Origin: Pomphorhynchus laevis | Lineage: Eukaryota; Acanthocephala; Palaeacanthocephala; Echinorhynchida; Pomphorhynchidae | DNA length: 64,000 nucleotides | Direction of reading: 5' to 3' | Assembly: GCA_012934845.2 (NCBI GenBank) | Contig: WNNJ02001791.1 | Location: 62,001-126,000 of the forward strand | Shown here: piece by piece, positions 1 through 10,775 of the stretch | Layout of the letters: each line of letters begins with the position of its first letter | How positions within the stretch are numbered: the first letter of the stretch is position 1 | Notes under the pieces: generated by a model | The model's database searches: none | What the model saw: the letters and a program-made list of their open reading frames with translations, nothing else | Told to the model about the DNA's origin: nothing | Made by a program: the position numbers and the translations under genes

Positions 1-34
1 CATCCCGGGGTGCGCAATTTAAATTGACCTCGAA

Positions 35-604
35 ATGACAAAAGGCAAACCTCGAAATTCACCCAGATGCTGTGGATGCAACGGGCAGAACGCGGTCTGC
101 AAGAGATGCAAATGCGCAAAGGCAAGCACATATTGCACGGACTGTGCTGCTACGAACTGCACGAACCGAGGAAATTCACCGATAATAGTTGACCATTCCA
201 CTAGCTGCTCAACCAGTAGCCACGTAACCACAGTTAACGAGCCGGCTAATTTCATAGCGCCCATCCAGGAGGATGTCCGTACAATTAACCATGTGTTTTC
301 AAACCCCCGACCGACCGCGGCCAGTCGCGATTTACTCAATGATCGCCCGTCCGCTGAAAGGATGCCATGCAGCTATGAAGATTCTATCAATTTTATGTAC
401 AACAAAGTCATTCTTTGGAAACCGAATCTACTATCTTTACCCATTTGCCAAGCAAGCAATCGGTTCATAGACTTATTGGCTTGGAGGTACTTGGATGTTG
501 GTGAGGGTACTGCAAATGAAGGTATCGCGCTCAAAGAAGTTACAGTTATTTGTCAGCTCATACTGCAGCGAATCACATCCCGAAAAGCCGCAGTTATTCG
601 TTAA
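35..604 (+). pseudogene. Cys-rich N-terminal module of LINE A
   Basis: The first 189 codons of LINE A. Residues 12-43 form a dense cysteine cluster (CCGC, CKRCKC, CTDC, then a further Cys), probably a zinc- or nucleic-acid-binding module; such clusters precede this kind of RT in related animal elements. The rest is low in recognisable motifs. The frame closes with TAA at 602-604. The RT-bearing ORF starts at 626, so this may be a true small ORF1 or the front of one long ORF cut by a stop; I favour the second because the related proteins I recall are long single chains. Confidence 0.6.
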
Positions 605-625
605 ACCCTAGAGAGGCGTACTCAA

Positions 626-1785
626 ATGTGGGCAGAAAAACAAATCCATGATTTATTTGAAGAGGCTTTTGCTCTGCAACAGAAAGTAGTTCAAAACTTG
701 ATGAAGAGTATTCATATTACAAATCAAAATGAGAGTGGAGTGTTCTCTAGGCTGATGCAGTCTGGAAAGACACATGCCGCTATTCGGACGTTAGATTCTC
801 AATATGCGTCTCTGCCTCTACTCAAACCTGACGATGAGATTGATAGAGTAACTATATACGATATCTTATTGGACTTACACCCGCCAGGAAAGCCTATCCA
901 TAAAGACTCAATCCTGAATGTTCCTCTACCAGGCTGCATGCCTCATCACGCTGTTGTGTTCTCTGCAATCGATGGGCAGATCATACTCAAAGCAGCAATG
1001 AGGACTCACGGCTGCGCCGGTCCATCTGGAGTGGATGATGTTGCTTTCAGACGAATGATCAGTTCATTTGGTCCTCATTCACGAAAACTAGCAGACGCCA
1101 TTGCTCCTTTTGCAATTCAGATAGCAAGTGAACGTGTTGACCCATCTATTCTGGATGCTTTTACAGTAAGTCGTCTTGTGGCTCTTGATAAGAACCCAGG
1201 CGTGCGCTCTATTGGCATAGGAGAGATAGTTCGCCGTATAATGGGAAAGGTAATTATGAGCTTAATAGGAAAGGATCTTCAGGCAGTGTCTGGGCATGTT
1301 CAAATGTGTAGTAACAGCGCGGTGGAATGGAGTACATCATACACTGAGTTTCCGAGACTATTACGGTCAATGATCAGTATGTGTTACTTTCCGTGGATGC
1401 AAAGAACGCATTCAATACGGCAAATCGGAAGGTTGTACTAGCTAACGTTCCTTTTATTTGTCCTGCTCTTGAGTGTATTCTGCATAATACGTATTCAGAG
1501 CCGTCAAAGTTAGTGTGTTGTGGCCGTTCTTTGCAATCCCAAGAAGGATTTACACAAGGGGATCCTCTAGCTATGGCTGCTTTTGCAGTGTCCTCGCTGG
1601 CAATTATTCATCGAATTCGCGAGTCGGTTCCGCACGTAAGTCAGTATTGGTATGCGGACGACGCAAATTTTATGGGGTCGTTAGAGGACGTTGCTCGAGT
1701 TTGGGACCTACTCGAATCATTTGGTCATCAGCATGGCTACTTTGTTAACGCCAATAAATCAATTGTGATGATTCATTCTGAATAG
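626..1785 (+). pseudogene. Reverse transcriptase part of LINE A (broken)
   Basis: Two overlapping frames cover the RT. The first (626-1441) holds the fingers region: a GPSGVDD motif, then LDKNPGVRSIGIGEIVRRI. The second (1381-1785) holds the palm: VDAKNAFN (motif A), GFTQGDPLAM (motif B) and YWYADDANF (motif C, catalytic YADD), then YFVNANKS. A frameshift lies between about 1310 and 1390, where the first frame leaves the family pattern. The second frame ends at an amber codon at 1783-1785, and the same frame continues directly into the next block. The copy cannot make full-length protein, but the catalytic residues are intact, so decay looks moderate. Confidence 0.8.
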
Positions 1786-3156
1786 CTAGAAGAAACCGAA
1801 AAACGATTTGAAAAATACAACGTCCGTATTGAGACAAGGGGTGTCAAACTGCTAGGATCACCTGTTGGAGACGCCGAATTTGTCAAGAATATGAGTGGTG
1901 AGCTCATATCCAAATGGTCTTGTTTGATCAGGAAACTTGCAGACGCGGCAAAGCATGATGCCCAGTCAGCATATGTCGCCTTTGTCAAAGCCTGTCAATC
2001 AAAGTGGTTACATTTATGCAGGACAACCCAATGTGATCCAGGTTGGTTCTCTGAAATTAGACAGCTAATATTTGGGTTGTTCGCTTTCGAAGTATTTGGG
2101 CACATACTGGACGAAACTGAGCAGTTGATTTGTAGTCTCCCTTTGAGTTTCGGAGGTATGGGATTTCGAGATCCTTGCGTAGACGCTCCATACGTGCTGA
2201 ACGCGTCAAAACGGTTGTGCAGAGCTTTTGACCAGTCGGATAATATTCTCGAAGTAGATAGGCTACAAACCCAAGCTCTGAAAGATATTGCTAGCGACAA
2301 CAAATTACGTTCTGCTTCAGTATTGGTTGGTTTACGTGAACGTGCTTCAATTCAAACAGTCAAGCTTCTACAGTATGCATCGGTCAAATGGGCTTCTCGT
2401 TGGCTTCAAACGAGTCCTCTTAAAGCTTCGGGATTTAACATGACAAAATTCGAATTTCAGGATGCGGTTGCTGCAAGGTATAACTGGTCCTTATCTAGTC
2501 TACCGAAAAAGTGCGAATGTGGAGATGATATCTGTCTAACCCATGCATTGTCGTGCAAAAGAGGGGCTCTCCCAATTATTCGTCACAATGAGGTAAGGGA
2601 TGTTTTGGCCTCCGCCTTATCTGAAATATGCAACGGCGTCGGGATTGAACCCGCACTCCAGCCCGTTACAAATGACTTTGTATTTCAGTGCTCGACCACA
2701 GCCCGGGGAGAAGATGCTCATCTTGATATTGTATGCGGCGGTATATTCGGTGGTAGGTCGGAGCCGACATTCATAGATGTCTGCGTCTTCAACAACTTGG
2801 CTCCATCTTATCACCTAACGACTGTCGATGCAAGTTTCGAATACCACGAGAATCGAAAAAGAGCAAAGTATCAGGAACGGATTAGTGAGATTGAACACTC
2901 GTCTTTCATACCGTTTGTCCTGGCAGCTACTGGAGGCTTTGGTCCGACAGCGAAACGGTTGATGCAGACAATCGCTGCAAGGATGTCCTCCAAACTGCAA
3001 CGAAGCTATAGCGATATGATTTCGCTTATACGAACACGATTCAGCATAACTCTCGCGCGTTCTATTTCCTGCTGCATGCGGGCTCCACGATCACGAATCG
3101 GTGAATTTACTCGGCCCATGGGGAACGCGGTGACTGGAATAGCTTCAATTGGATGA
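1786..3156 (+). pseudogene. CCHC and restriction-like endonuclease tail of LINE A
   Basis: This continues the RT frame after the stop at 1783-1785; the longest ATG-led ORF starts at 1891. It carries the RT thumb (residues near 1891-2400), then a knuckle CECG...HALSC at about 2513-2562, then IRHNEVRD, then LDIVCGG and FIDVCVFN, the places expected for PD-(D/E)XK acidic residues, then an EHSSFIPFVLAATGGFGP stretch typical of the family. The role would be target nicking for target-primed reverse transcription. Length and motif order match LINE B. The ORF ends at 3156, about 70 bp before the conserved 3' motif at 3223. Confidence 0.75.
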
Positions 3157-3222
3157 ATGCATTATTTTTTTCTTTCTACGTTGGAATGTTTCATAACTTT
3201 TGTACATTTACGAATTATGACA

Positions 3223-3246
3223 GTAGTGGCCCATTTGAGGGAACCT
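3223..3246 (+). promoter_or_regulatory. Conserved 3' UTR motif of the R2-like LINE (copy A)
   Basis: The stretch GTAGTGGCCCATTTGAGGG followed by AACC sits about 70 bp after the stop codon. LINE B carries nearly the same sequence on its strand at 8726-8748, although the two proteins are well diverged. CCC and GGG could pair over a six-base loop. This is a plausible template-recognition site for the element's own RT; that role is inference. Confidence 0.55.
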
Positions 3247-3290
3247 TATTTTCTGTAAATTCGGAATAAATATTATATATTTAAAAAAAA

Positions 3291-3662
3291 TAAAAAAATA
3301 AAAAAAATAAAAAGTTATGATGATAATAAAAATCTAATAAAAACAATTACAAATTGGCATTTTATATAGAATTCTTAGTGTAGATGATATATTTCCAAAT
3401 TCAAATATAACAGAATTTATATTTATTAAAATAATATATTTATAATAAAAATAATATATTTATATTTATCAAACATAATAAGTAAAACACGACATAATCT
3501 GAAAACCTGATAAAACTGGTTAAAACAGATGTCTTGGTTATAATAAATTACTTATAAACAAAGAAAGAAATATCATACAAAATCAGTTAAAGTACTTATG
3601 GTTCCAGCAACGCGCGACGTGGGCAAATCCTTGAAGATCCTATCCAACGAAGTTGTAAGCTC
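3291..3662. other. AT-rich spacer with a repeat shared with 58.07 kb
   Basis: No gene is seen. Bases 3353-3500 match 58073-58180 in the same orientation, starting from AATTGGCATTTTATATAGAA, with scattered differences and a small tandem expansion of AATATATTTATA in this copy. The repeat's identity is unknown. The rest is A/T filler after the LINE A tail. Confidence 0.6.
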
Positions 3663-3959
3663 ATGGCACGTCTCGAAATTCGCTTTGTCTTTTGTCTCAT
3701 GACAATGCGTGCAACTGAAACAGATCCAAACGTACAAAATAAGGAACAGCCAACTATAAATGTTCGATGTTCAGTCTGTAAGCGTACTTTCGTCGCGATA
3801 GCAAGTGGACTTATCCGTAAACATGATCGTGCTCCGGGATGTCCAGGTTCGCGTATGCCGCCGATAGATAATGTCACACCTTCCAAACGCTCAACTCACA
3901 ACAGCGTCGTGAACGACTTTACTTGGGAGCATTTTTTGTTCAATTCGCATTTATTTTAA
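3663..3959 (+). pseudogene. Zinc-finger N-terminal fragment of a retroelement
   Basis: A 98-codon frame with the segment VRCSVCKRTFVAIASGLIRKHD, followed by APGCPGSRMPP. This gives C-x2-C then H and C, resembling N-terminal zinc fingers of R2-like retroelement proteins in which the finger is followed by a GxGCPGS-type stretch. It is probably a remnant of another member of the A/B superfamily, truncated on both sides; the region to its right belongs to LINE C1. Family assignment is by pattern only. Confidence 0.45.
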
Positions 3960-4053
3960 TAGCACCGACCGTAACATTTCACTGCATAATTTAATATATA
4001 ATGACACTCTACAAAAGGCTAATGATGTCACTGCAAAAAATATAATCGAAACA

Positions 4054-6945
4054 ATGTGCGAAAAAGTGAGTATCGGTGCTTCAAACAACTTTCAAATTCA
4101 AGCAAATATGGAACAGAATTCAGGTATTTCCAATGGAATTTTGACTGTAACAACACCCAAGGTAAGAGATTTCTTGTCTCATGATCACGAGGGTAATGGG
4201 ATCTTCCCTATACTCAAGCTTAGAAATCTAATAATTATTAAATTGGCCGAACCTATTGGAGGACATAATTTGTACAACATTTTCCTGTAAAGCTTGGCAG
4301 AACAGTATAAAATTAGAATATTATTTAACACAGTAAGGTACTACGAGACCGAGGTTAAAATTTCCTTAATCACCTCTGATTCGGCTAATGCATATAAAGA
4401 ATTCTTTCATAACAATCTTTCGAAATTTGGTAGCCTGATTTCAAAGCCTATCATGACCTTCTTGGAAATAATGAATCTCCCTCCTCACTTGGAGCAAAAA
4501 GACATTGATGACCTTCGAGTACTTTTCAAAGTCTCAAATTTTCGCCCCAGTAAAGGAAAGAATTGACTACCTATTCCAATAGGTTTTGTCTCGGCTCCCA
4601 CCAACATTGCCAAGACGTTAACCAAAACGACCTGCAACCCGTTTCTGGGTTTTAATTTAAAGTTCCTAATTCTTGAAAATGATGATATGACCTCCCCCCA
4701 CTGCAATCTCTGTCATGGATGGGGCACTGGGCCTCAATGTGTAAGGCAGATAAGATCTGTGGCTACTGTTCCTCTAAAGAATGTATCGACATCAAGGGGC
4801 AATGTTCCCCCACCCCGCGATGTGTTAACTGCTCTGGTCCACATCCCTCCTGGTCCAAGATATGTGAGGCTTTTAAGGCCTATCGTCTCAAATTCTGTCC
4901 TTCACGTACAGTTGAAACTCCTGCTAGCTATGTTAAAACCAAAGTTTGACTTTCCAGAGTCAAAGAAACGAGGGGTTTCGGCCCACACCGTGCCTCCATT
5001 GAAGGTAGGCAGACTACTCAAAGACAAGTCCAGGAAAAGCCTCGACAACGGAAAATGAAGATATTACCCCTGGGCAAGTGCCCACTCAGGACAGAGTTAG
5101 TGGAGGGAAGGGCAACCCTTCCGCCCCTAGCTCTGTCTAGGGATGAGGTAATCCCGCCTAGCTAACTCAACACAATGCAGAGTACTCGTGAGCCTTTTTC
5201 ACTGAATATCCTACCGTGGAATTCGGGAGGTGCTTCTGCCCTTAGACTTCTATATGATAGAGATGCAGATGTTATAGTCTAACAGGAGACGCGGTCTATC
5301 CTTCTCCCCTAGGACATTACTCGATTCATCCCTAAGCACATCTGCTCCCACTATACTCCGTATATAACCCCACCTCACACCTCTTCATATCAAGGTTGTT
5401 TAACCTGATTTAAATGCTCCTTAAGGTCTTCACTCCTACTAAACTATTCTTGTCCAGCCCTGTCTTGTTTAGTTATTTCTCTCGGTAAGAACAGTAAACG
5501 CCACAGTCTAGCCAATGTCTACATCCGTCCCGGTGAGATTCACAAGAACCGTGACCTGCTGGATAGGATTATTGATAGTGGCTATGACATTGTACTTGGT
5601 GATTTCAACGATATAACTGGTCGTTGGATAAATGCAGCACTCCGCAGATCCAGAAACGGTAATCTTATTCACAAACCACCCTCCCCTTCCTTTCATTGCA
5701 CATCAACAAACTCACTTGTCGACTTATTACTGCTACATGAGAGGTGGTTGCTGAAACCTCACTGTACGGAGCAGTTGAAAGTCTAACCAAATTTAATTCC
5801 TACCACTCTTCGGAAGCTACCGCAATACTTTCGACTACCTATAAAGGTCGTATCTACAGTCCCACTCCAACAAAACTCAAGACCCTTGCGTATATGCTCC
5901 GTCTTCCCAATCTCTCTGCTTATGCCAGACTAGTTCTCTCAAAAGAATATTGGAGTACCAGATATAGGTTCCAACTGGGTAAGGATAGAGCTTGCATTGC
6001 TTCCCTTAATCCAGCCCAGTCTTCCTTTTGGAAGATATTCAACAAGGAGAAGTTTGTCTGTTTGAGGAATAGAGCGTTGGGTTGGATTGTAAAAATAGGT
6101 CTTGATAAAGTTTTGGAGGAGTCACTTCCCCTTCATAATTATGGAGTCACTCAATCACATCAACCAATCCCGCCTTTGGGATACTTTAGGAGTTGAGATC
6201 TATCTGTCACAGATATTCTTAATTCCTGGGGCCTCTTCCGGGCACCTCCAAATTCGTCAATCCACTCTCTTCTCGTGTCCGTCAGCTTTTGACAGCTGAT
6301 CAAAGAAGAGTAATGGCTGTAGCAATGCTTTTAGCCGCCCCATCTGATGTGGCTGGCATCAACATTAGTAGACGTATATTTCTACCTAAGAAAAATCCGG
6401 TCTCATGTCCTAAAGACCTACGGCCCATATCGATTCAAAATTCCCTCATATCAATCTACGAAAAAGCGCTTGCGCGTAGAATACGCGATCATTAAAGTAG
6501 GCGAAATTTAATCCTACCTGGTTTCCATGGGTTCGTCAAAGGTCGCTCGGTCCATTCAGCTGTAGGTGAAGTGCAACAGTTCGGTCAGGATAATAGTCAT
6601 CAACTTGCTGTGACTATTTTCCTTGATTTTTCTACTGCATTCGACCGCATCTCCATTCCCTTTGTTATCTCTTCTCTAAGGTCCCTCGGGCTGCCAGCGA
6701 GAATTGTTAACAGGGTGGAGATACTGATGTACACCAAACGATTCTATTATAAAGACGACCCTGATGCGCGTCAGTTCTACCCTATTACGGGTGTGCCTCA
6801 AGGTTCCTCCTTTCTCCTATCTTGTTCCTTGCTGCTTCCATTGAACTCTTTAAAATATTTAACGCGAACAACGTCTTCTGGTATACGCTTATTCCCAGAT
6901 AAATGTACGAACGCGAAAATTTCAGCGGCTTGTTATGAAATGTAA
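4054..6945 (+). mobile_element. LINE C1, APE-type element with CCHC ORF1 (decayed)
   Basis: This copy holds an ORF1 with CCHC knuckles (about 4294-4949), an apurinic-type endonuclease (about 5205-5740, with WNSGGASALRL, QETRS and LGDFND) and part of the RT (about 6289-6945). C2 (15.8 kb) and C3 (23 kb) align with it at nucleotide level over long tracts. Compared with C2 it lacks about 135 bp between endonuclease and RT, but keeps about 270 bp of the front of the RT (RRIFLPKKNP, LRPISIQN) that C2 has lost. The catalytic YADD is absent here. It has many stops and frame changes. The overall plan suggests a Jockey/I-like LINE; the exact clade is uncertain. Confidence 0.75.
4294..4949 (+). pseudogene. 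ORF1 of LINE C1 with zinc knuckles
   Basis: Broken frames encode an ORF1-like nucleic-acid-binding protein. An alpha/beta part (FNTVRYYETEVKISLITSD...) leads to a LPIPIGFVSAPTN stretch, then knuckles: CNLCHGWGHWASMC (C-x2-C-x4-H-x4-C), CGYCSSKEC and CVNCSGPHPSWSKIC. The same order is seen in C3 at 23302-23685. Frame changes fall just before the first knuckle (around 4690-4730) and a stop follows RPSKGKN at 4564-4566. Such proteins bind the element RNA. Confidence 0.65.
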
Positions 6946-6959
6946 GCTGATCATGTTTT

Positions 6960-8240
6960 CACCGTGGATCACCCTAACGAAACTTGATGACTTTAGTCTT
7001 TTGAATGTTAAGTTTCGTTTTGTTAGATGTACAATAATGGTACAAAGCATATGAGGCTTTCCGAGAAAAGGATAGAGTATCCGACACTATGGCAAGATCA
7101 TCTGCATACATCACTGACCATTCCCTGTTCGAATTTTGACACAGGCAGTTTTGCAGATCCATAACGAAGAAAGCAAATAGTAGGGGCTAAGATGATCTTC
7201 TTGCAAGACGCCACGGTTTACGCAAAAGGATTGAGAAAACTGAATCCCGTCAAAGATTTTAAGTGAACTTGTTTCAGGGATGTTGCGTATGAGTTGAAGA
7301 AAACATCCATATACTTTATCGGCATGTTCAACCTTTTTTAATAATAAGTTCCGATCTGTGGAATCGAAATCATTCTCAGAGCCTACAAAAATGGTGTAGA
7401 GTGATCTATGCGTTTCAAACTTTTCAATTACAAGTGCTCGTAAAACTCTCAGAGCATCGCTTACTTCTGTCTTGTCGAAATCCATATTGCTCAAATGGAA
7501 GTAAATGTCACCGATAACTAATTACTCTTGTACGTCGATCTGCGTAAGGAGTTTGTATAAATAATGATTCAACAGCAATATACCACGATAGGAATCAAGG
7601 GAGATCTATTACCCTTACCTTTATAAAGAACCTTAATCATTCTCTCTCCATTCCTGAGATAACAGATTTCCGCATAGAAACTAGTTAAAAATATCTACCC
7701 AATAGTTGCTTAGAAGTGGGAGAGACGATTTCAGATGTTTAACACATACGTGATCGATACCAGCGGATTTTTTGTTTGCCATGCGCAGCCTCCATAGAAA
7801 TAAATGTTGTATTTTTATAATCTCGCATGTGTTTGCTATACAAGCTTCTCAATTGGGTATAATTATCCGAAACGTGCAATTCCTAGCGACGCCCTCTGCT
7901 TTCAGATATAAGACGAGATTAAAACCTACGAAGCCAAATCGGAATGTGTATAATTTTCTTAATGTGAGGCGGTATGCTTCCTAACTTATAATGTAAACAT
8001 GCATTTAGAATCGCTTTCGAGATACACTCAAGACTATCATCATATTTCCGTTCTTTGAGAAATTGAAAAGCCGCTTCAATATTAGAAACGTCCAGCTTTT
8101 GAATCTGCAATACCCTGCTGTGCTTAGGAGTTTTCGGTAGTTCTGAATGTTTACATGCATTTAAGAAACGGAGCTTCACGGTTTTATATTTACGTCTAAA
8201 AGTCCATAAGTAAGATAATTCTAATTTCATGCGTATTACT
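6960..8240 (-). mobile_element. LINE D1, reverse transcriptase fragment
   Basis: Read on the minus strand this is a decayed RT. From the 5' side: a helical stretch ending near 7919, a segment of the AGIDH type near 7770, an EQYGFRQDRS-like motif near 7505, FVGSENDFDSTDRNLLLKKV (motif A zone, 7330-7380), a GVLQEDHLSP version of motif B near 7190, and MYADDLAIVS (motif C) near 7110. The end TKLNIQKTKVIKFR matches IEKSKIIKFR in D2. It is interrupted by several stops and frameshifts and is cut at about 6960, next to the truncated end of C1. Clade unassigned. Confidence 0.65.
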
Positions 8241-8689
8241 GAGACATTGGTAAAAACTATATCAAAACAACTTTTCCCGTTTTAAGCCTCATATGACAAT
8301 TTTTCTGAAGGTACGTGCAGTTTAAAGTTCATTGACTCAAAAATATACACAGTATACGAAGTTTCTCGGGGATAGGCAGTTAAAAACGTACATTCAAATT
8401 ACCTGCAATTACAACAGTTTTAGAACAAACCGACTCAATTAAAAAGGGGAGTAATAATACATTTTTAGTTAAACCAAATTGTTTAAAAATGGAGTTAATT
8501 AGGAGTTAAAAATTTGTCTTGAGTATAAATACTTACAAGAACGAAAATTTCAAGAGCTTAAACACAAATCAATCAAGTTCCAGAATAATCCAGTTTCAGA
8601 TCAATCCAGTTCTGGGAGATAAATTATACCATCTAGGAGATAAATTACACAATATAAAATATACAATCATTTATTAATAATAATTTTTT
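8241..8689. other. Spacer, nothing recognised
   Basis: AT-rich DNA between the 5' edge of LINE D1 and the 3' tail of LINE B. No coding frame or clear repeat is seen apart from short direct repeats of AATCCAGTT and GGAGATAAATTA at about 8585-8650. Confidence 0.5.
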
Positions 8690-8725
8690 TAATAATAAAT
8701 TTATTTAATAAATTTACAAAAAAGG

Positions 8726-8748
8726 GGTTCCCGCAAATGGGCCCACTA
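8726..8748 (-). promoter_or_regulatory. Conserved 3' UTR motif of the R2-like LINE (copy B)
   Basis: Read on the minus strand, TAGTGGGCCCATTTGCGGG then AACC lies just after the B stop codon. It matches 3223-3246 of copy A with a G insertion and one A/C change. The proteins have diverged far more than this, so the motif looks constrained. Confidence 0.55.
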
Positions 8749-8769
8749 GACGATTGAGCGATCATTTGT

Positions 8770-10524
8770 TTATATATACAATTGTTGCAATTGGCAAAGT
8801 TCGCCACCTTCTTCGTCGCGCCATCTGATTGTTTTACCGAGTTCACCACAAGTATCCACGGCTGTTCGGGCACTTTGGTTTGCGAATTGTTTGATTTTTG
8901 ATTGTGATCGCGCGCTTCTGAGGCATGCGGAGGCCGATCGGGCTATTATGAATGAGATGCGACGCTTTAAGTGTGTCACGGCATGCGCGTATTTAATAAT
9001 ACCCCTTTGCGCTTTTGCCGTTGCTATCCGCTTTATCAAGGCTTGCGACTCCTTTCCCATACCACCTGACGAAGAAAATATCAGCGGAATGAATTTACCG
9101 TGCTCTACTTTCGTCACCCTTTCTAGATATTTGGCATTTTTTCGCGACACATTGTAGTCAAATGCTGGATCGACTGGTCGGCTGACGTACGACTGAGCAA
9201 AAATATTAAATACGTTGACGTCGAAGAACGTCCGCTCGAATCGCTCGTTTCCTAAGCCTAGGCAGGATATATCAAGTCGGGCACCATAATCACGACATGT
9301 TGTTGCCGTGTCGAGATGTAAGTTGTCTGGAACAGGTTGCAGCACTGGTTCAACCTCAACGTCACGACCGATTGACGCCAATTCCCTGGTAATTTCGTCC
9401 CGAACGGAGTCATGCCGAATAGATGGCAATCCACTTTTCGGACATGAAAGTCCGTGCCCCAGCGACAGTTGTTCGCCACATGGGCATGCTCTGCCGATCA
9501 GGTCTGACGGGGTTTGTCCATAGCGTGCTGAGATGGCGTCTCTGAACTCCCTTGGAGACAAGTAGAATTTTTCAGTTTTTAAGGGCAGGGCGCTTAGCCA
9601 CGATGATGCGCCTTCTCTTCGAGCATGTTTGGTTGCGGTCTGGGCAACTATATCCATTTTGAGAAGGGCATCTGACAACCGTTTGTTTTGTATTTTATCA
9701 CGACATGTCGCTTGCTGTTTAATTTGTTTTGATTGTATGTCGCGCAAAGCCTGTCCGGTAATTCCCAACTCGTAGGTGTTGCTAATTGATCGTGAGAGGT
9801 CGTAGTTTGAACGAGCGGTTAGGAAGGGGTCGTGAACTCCTAGACCGCCCATACCTAGAGGGTATGTCACAATGGTTTGCCATCCATTTTCGATTGGCAA
9901 TCCTGTTATGATGCTCAGGAGCTCTTTATTCAATTGCTCGGATATGCCATTTAAAAGAGCATTGTCGCACTTTATTGTTCTTGCGGTATAAATCCACTTT
10001 GCTTGTATGGCGTGTGTTAGTCCTGCATAGGCTACGTGTGGGTCGATTTTTGCGACCTCGCCTAGACGACTTAGTAATGTTGACCATGCATCCACACGTT
10101 GGCTGAGTTCCGCTGCTTCATATTCGGGTGTACCATCTGCAGATCCAAGCACCCTCATTCCGTCATAAAAAATCTTTATGTCTGGTGACGGTAGCTGGTC
10201 AGCATGTAGGCGATGGTGCGATAGTATTTGCGACTTGTTCGGGTTGACGAAATAACCGTACTTTAAACCGTCTGTTGAAAGAACTTTCCATACTTCTTTG
10301 ATTTTGCTTGTGCAACCAACAAAATTCGCGTCGTCGGCAAACCAAACTTGATGCACACCTGGGACGGTCCGTCGAATTTTGTCTATTAGCGGTAAAGAGG
10401 CTAGGGAAAAGCATGGCATTGCGAATGGGTCGCCCTGCGTAAAACCCTCCTCGGAAAGCAAGTTGTCGTTACCGAGTGCTAAGACTGAAGGCTTCTGGTA
10501 CAGAGTTTGTATAACGCACGACAA
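8770..10524 (-). CDS. Long RT-CCHC-endonuclease ORF of LINE B
   Basis: A 584-codon open frame on the minus strand with no internal stop. In order: GFTQGDPFAM (motif B, about residue 28), VWFADDANF (motif C, FADD variant), YFVNPNKS, a thumb region with PLGMGGLGVHDPF, the knuckle CPCG...HGLSC at about residues 354-368, then IRHDSVRDE, LDISCLG and FFDVNVFN (PD-(D/E)XK-like), then EHGKFIPLIFSSSGGMG. The catalytic core is present except motif A, which lies upstream beyond a single stop. The reported start is just the edge of the open frame, not a true initiation codon. It is a retroelement protein, not a host gene. Confidence 0.8.
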   Translation of the reverse strand: MSCVIQTLYQKPSVLALGNDNLLSEEGFTQGDPFAMPCFSLASLPLIDKIRRTVPGVHQVWFADDANFVGCTSKIKEVWKVLSTDGLKYGYFVNPNKSQILSHHRLHADQLPSPDIKIFYDGMRVLGSADGTPEYEAAELSQRVDAWSTLLSRLGEVAKIDPHVAYAGLTHAIQAKWIYTARTIKCDNALLNGISEQLNKELLSIITGLPIENGWQTIVTYPLGMGGLGVHDPFLTARSNYDLSRSISNTYELGITGQALRDIQSKQIKQQATCRDKIQNKRLSDALLKMDIVAQTATKHARREGASSWLSALPLKTEKFYLSPREFRDAISARYGQTPSDLIGRACPCGEQLSLGHGLSCPKSGLPSIRHDSVRDEITRELASIGRDVEVEPVLQPVPDNLHLDTATTCRDYGARLDISCLGLGNERFERTFFDVNVFNIFAQSYVSRPVDPAFDYNVSRKNAKYLERVTKVEHGKFIPLIFSSSGGMGKESQALIKRIATAKAQRGIIKYAHAVTHLKRRISFIIARSASACLRSARSQSKIKQFANQSARTAVDTCGELGKTIRWRDEEGGELCQLQQLYI

Positions 10525-10775
10525 AGATGGGCATGTAAATTTAAGGTTATGGAGAGCGGCTTGCCTATTGACAGAATTGAATGCATTTGAGGCATCGATG
10601 GAAACAAGACACGCGTCGGTGTTTGCTCTATACAGCGATCACAGTTTGTGCACAGCATGTTCGGCACCGCTCCGTTGTCCGGCCGCGGTTTGAAGATTTC
10701 CAGCGACGGCTTGTATATCTTCTTTGACGAGTACCAAAATTGTTTTCAAAATTATTCTCCTGGCGGTGTCACTTT

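Larger units (their letters stand above)
1..3290 (+). mobile_element. LINE copy A, R2-like with CCHC and restriction-like endonuclease tail
   Basis: This is a near-complete but decayed non-LTR retrotransposon. In order it has a Cys-rich N-terminal module, a reverse transcriptase, a CCHC knuckle and a PD-(D/E)XK-like endonuclease, and it ends in an A/T-rich tail at about 3275-3310. The protein plan (RT, then C-x-C-x6-H-x3-C, then RHN, then LDI and FIDV) resembles R2-superclade elements with a restriction-like endonuclease; very similar proteins are common in cnidarian and mollusc genomes. The clade is my inference. I see no 28S rRNA flank, so nothing suggests rDNA targeting. The 5' end may lie left of the window. 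I count two in-frame stops and one frameshift zone. Copy B at 8.7-10.8 kb is a diverged relative. Confidence 0.8.
8690..10775 (-). mobile_element. LINE copy B, R2-like, 5'-truncated
   Basis: A minus-strand, 5'-truncated relative of LINE A, starting within the RT (RRIILKTILVLVKEDI... near 10740) and ending at an A/T-rich tail near 8690. It carries the shared 3' motif at 8726-8748. Upstream of the long ORF the frame is open except for one TGA at about 10642. The palm motif A reads VSIDASNAFNSVNR. The 5' truncation at about 10775 is what incomplete target-primed reverse transcription leaves. It is much better preserved than A, so likely younger. Confidence 0.8.

Noticed and set aside
1-3290. 28S rDNA target for the R2-like LINE
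   Set aside because: No rRNA-like sequence is seen on either side of A or B.
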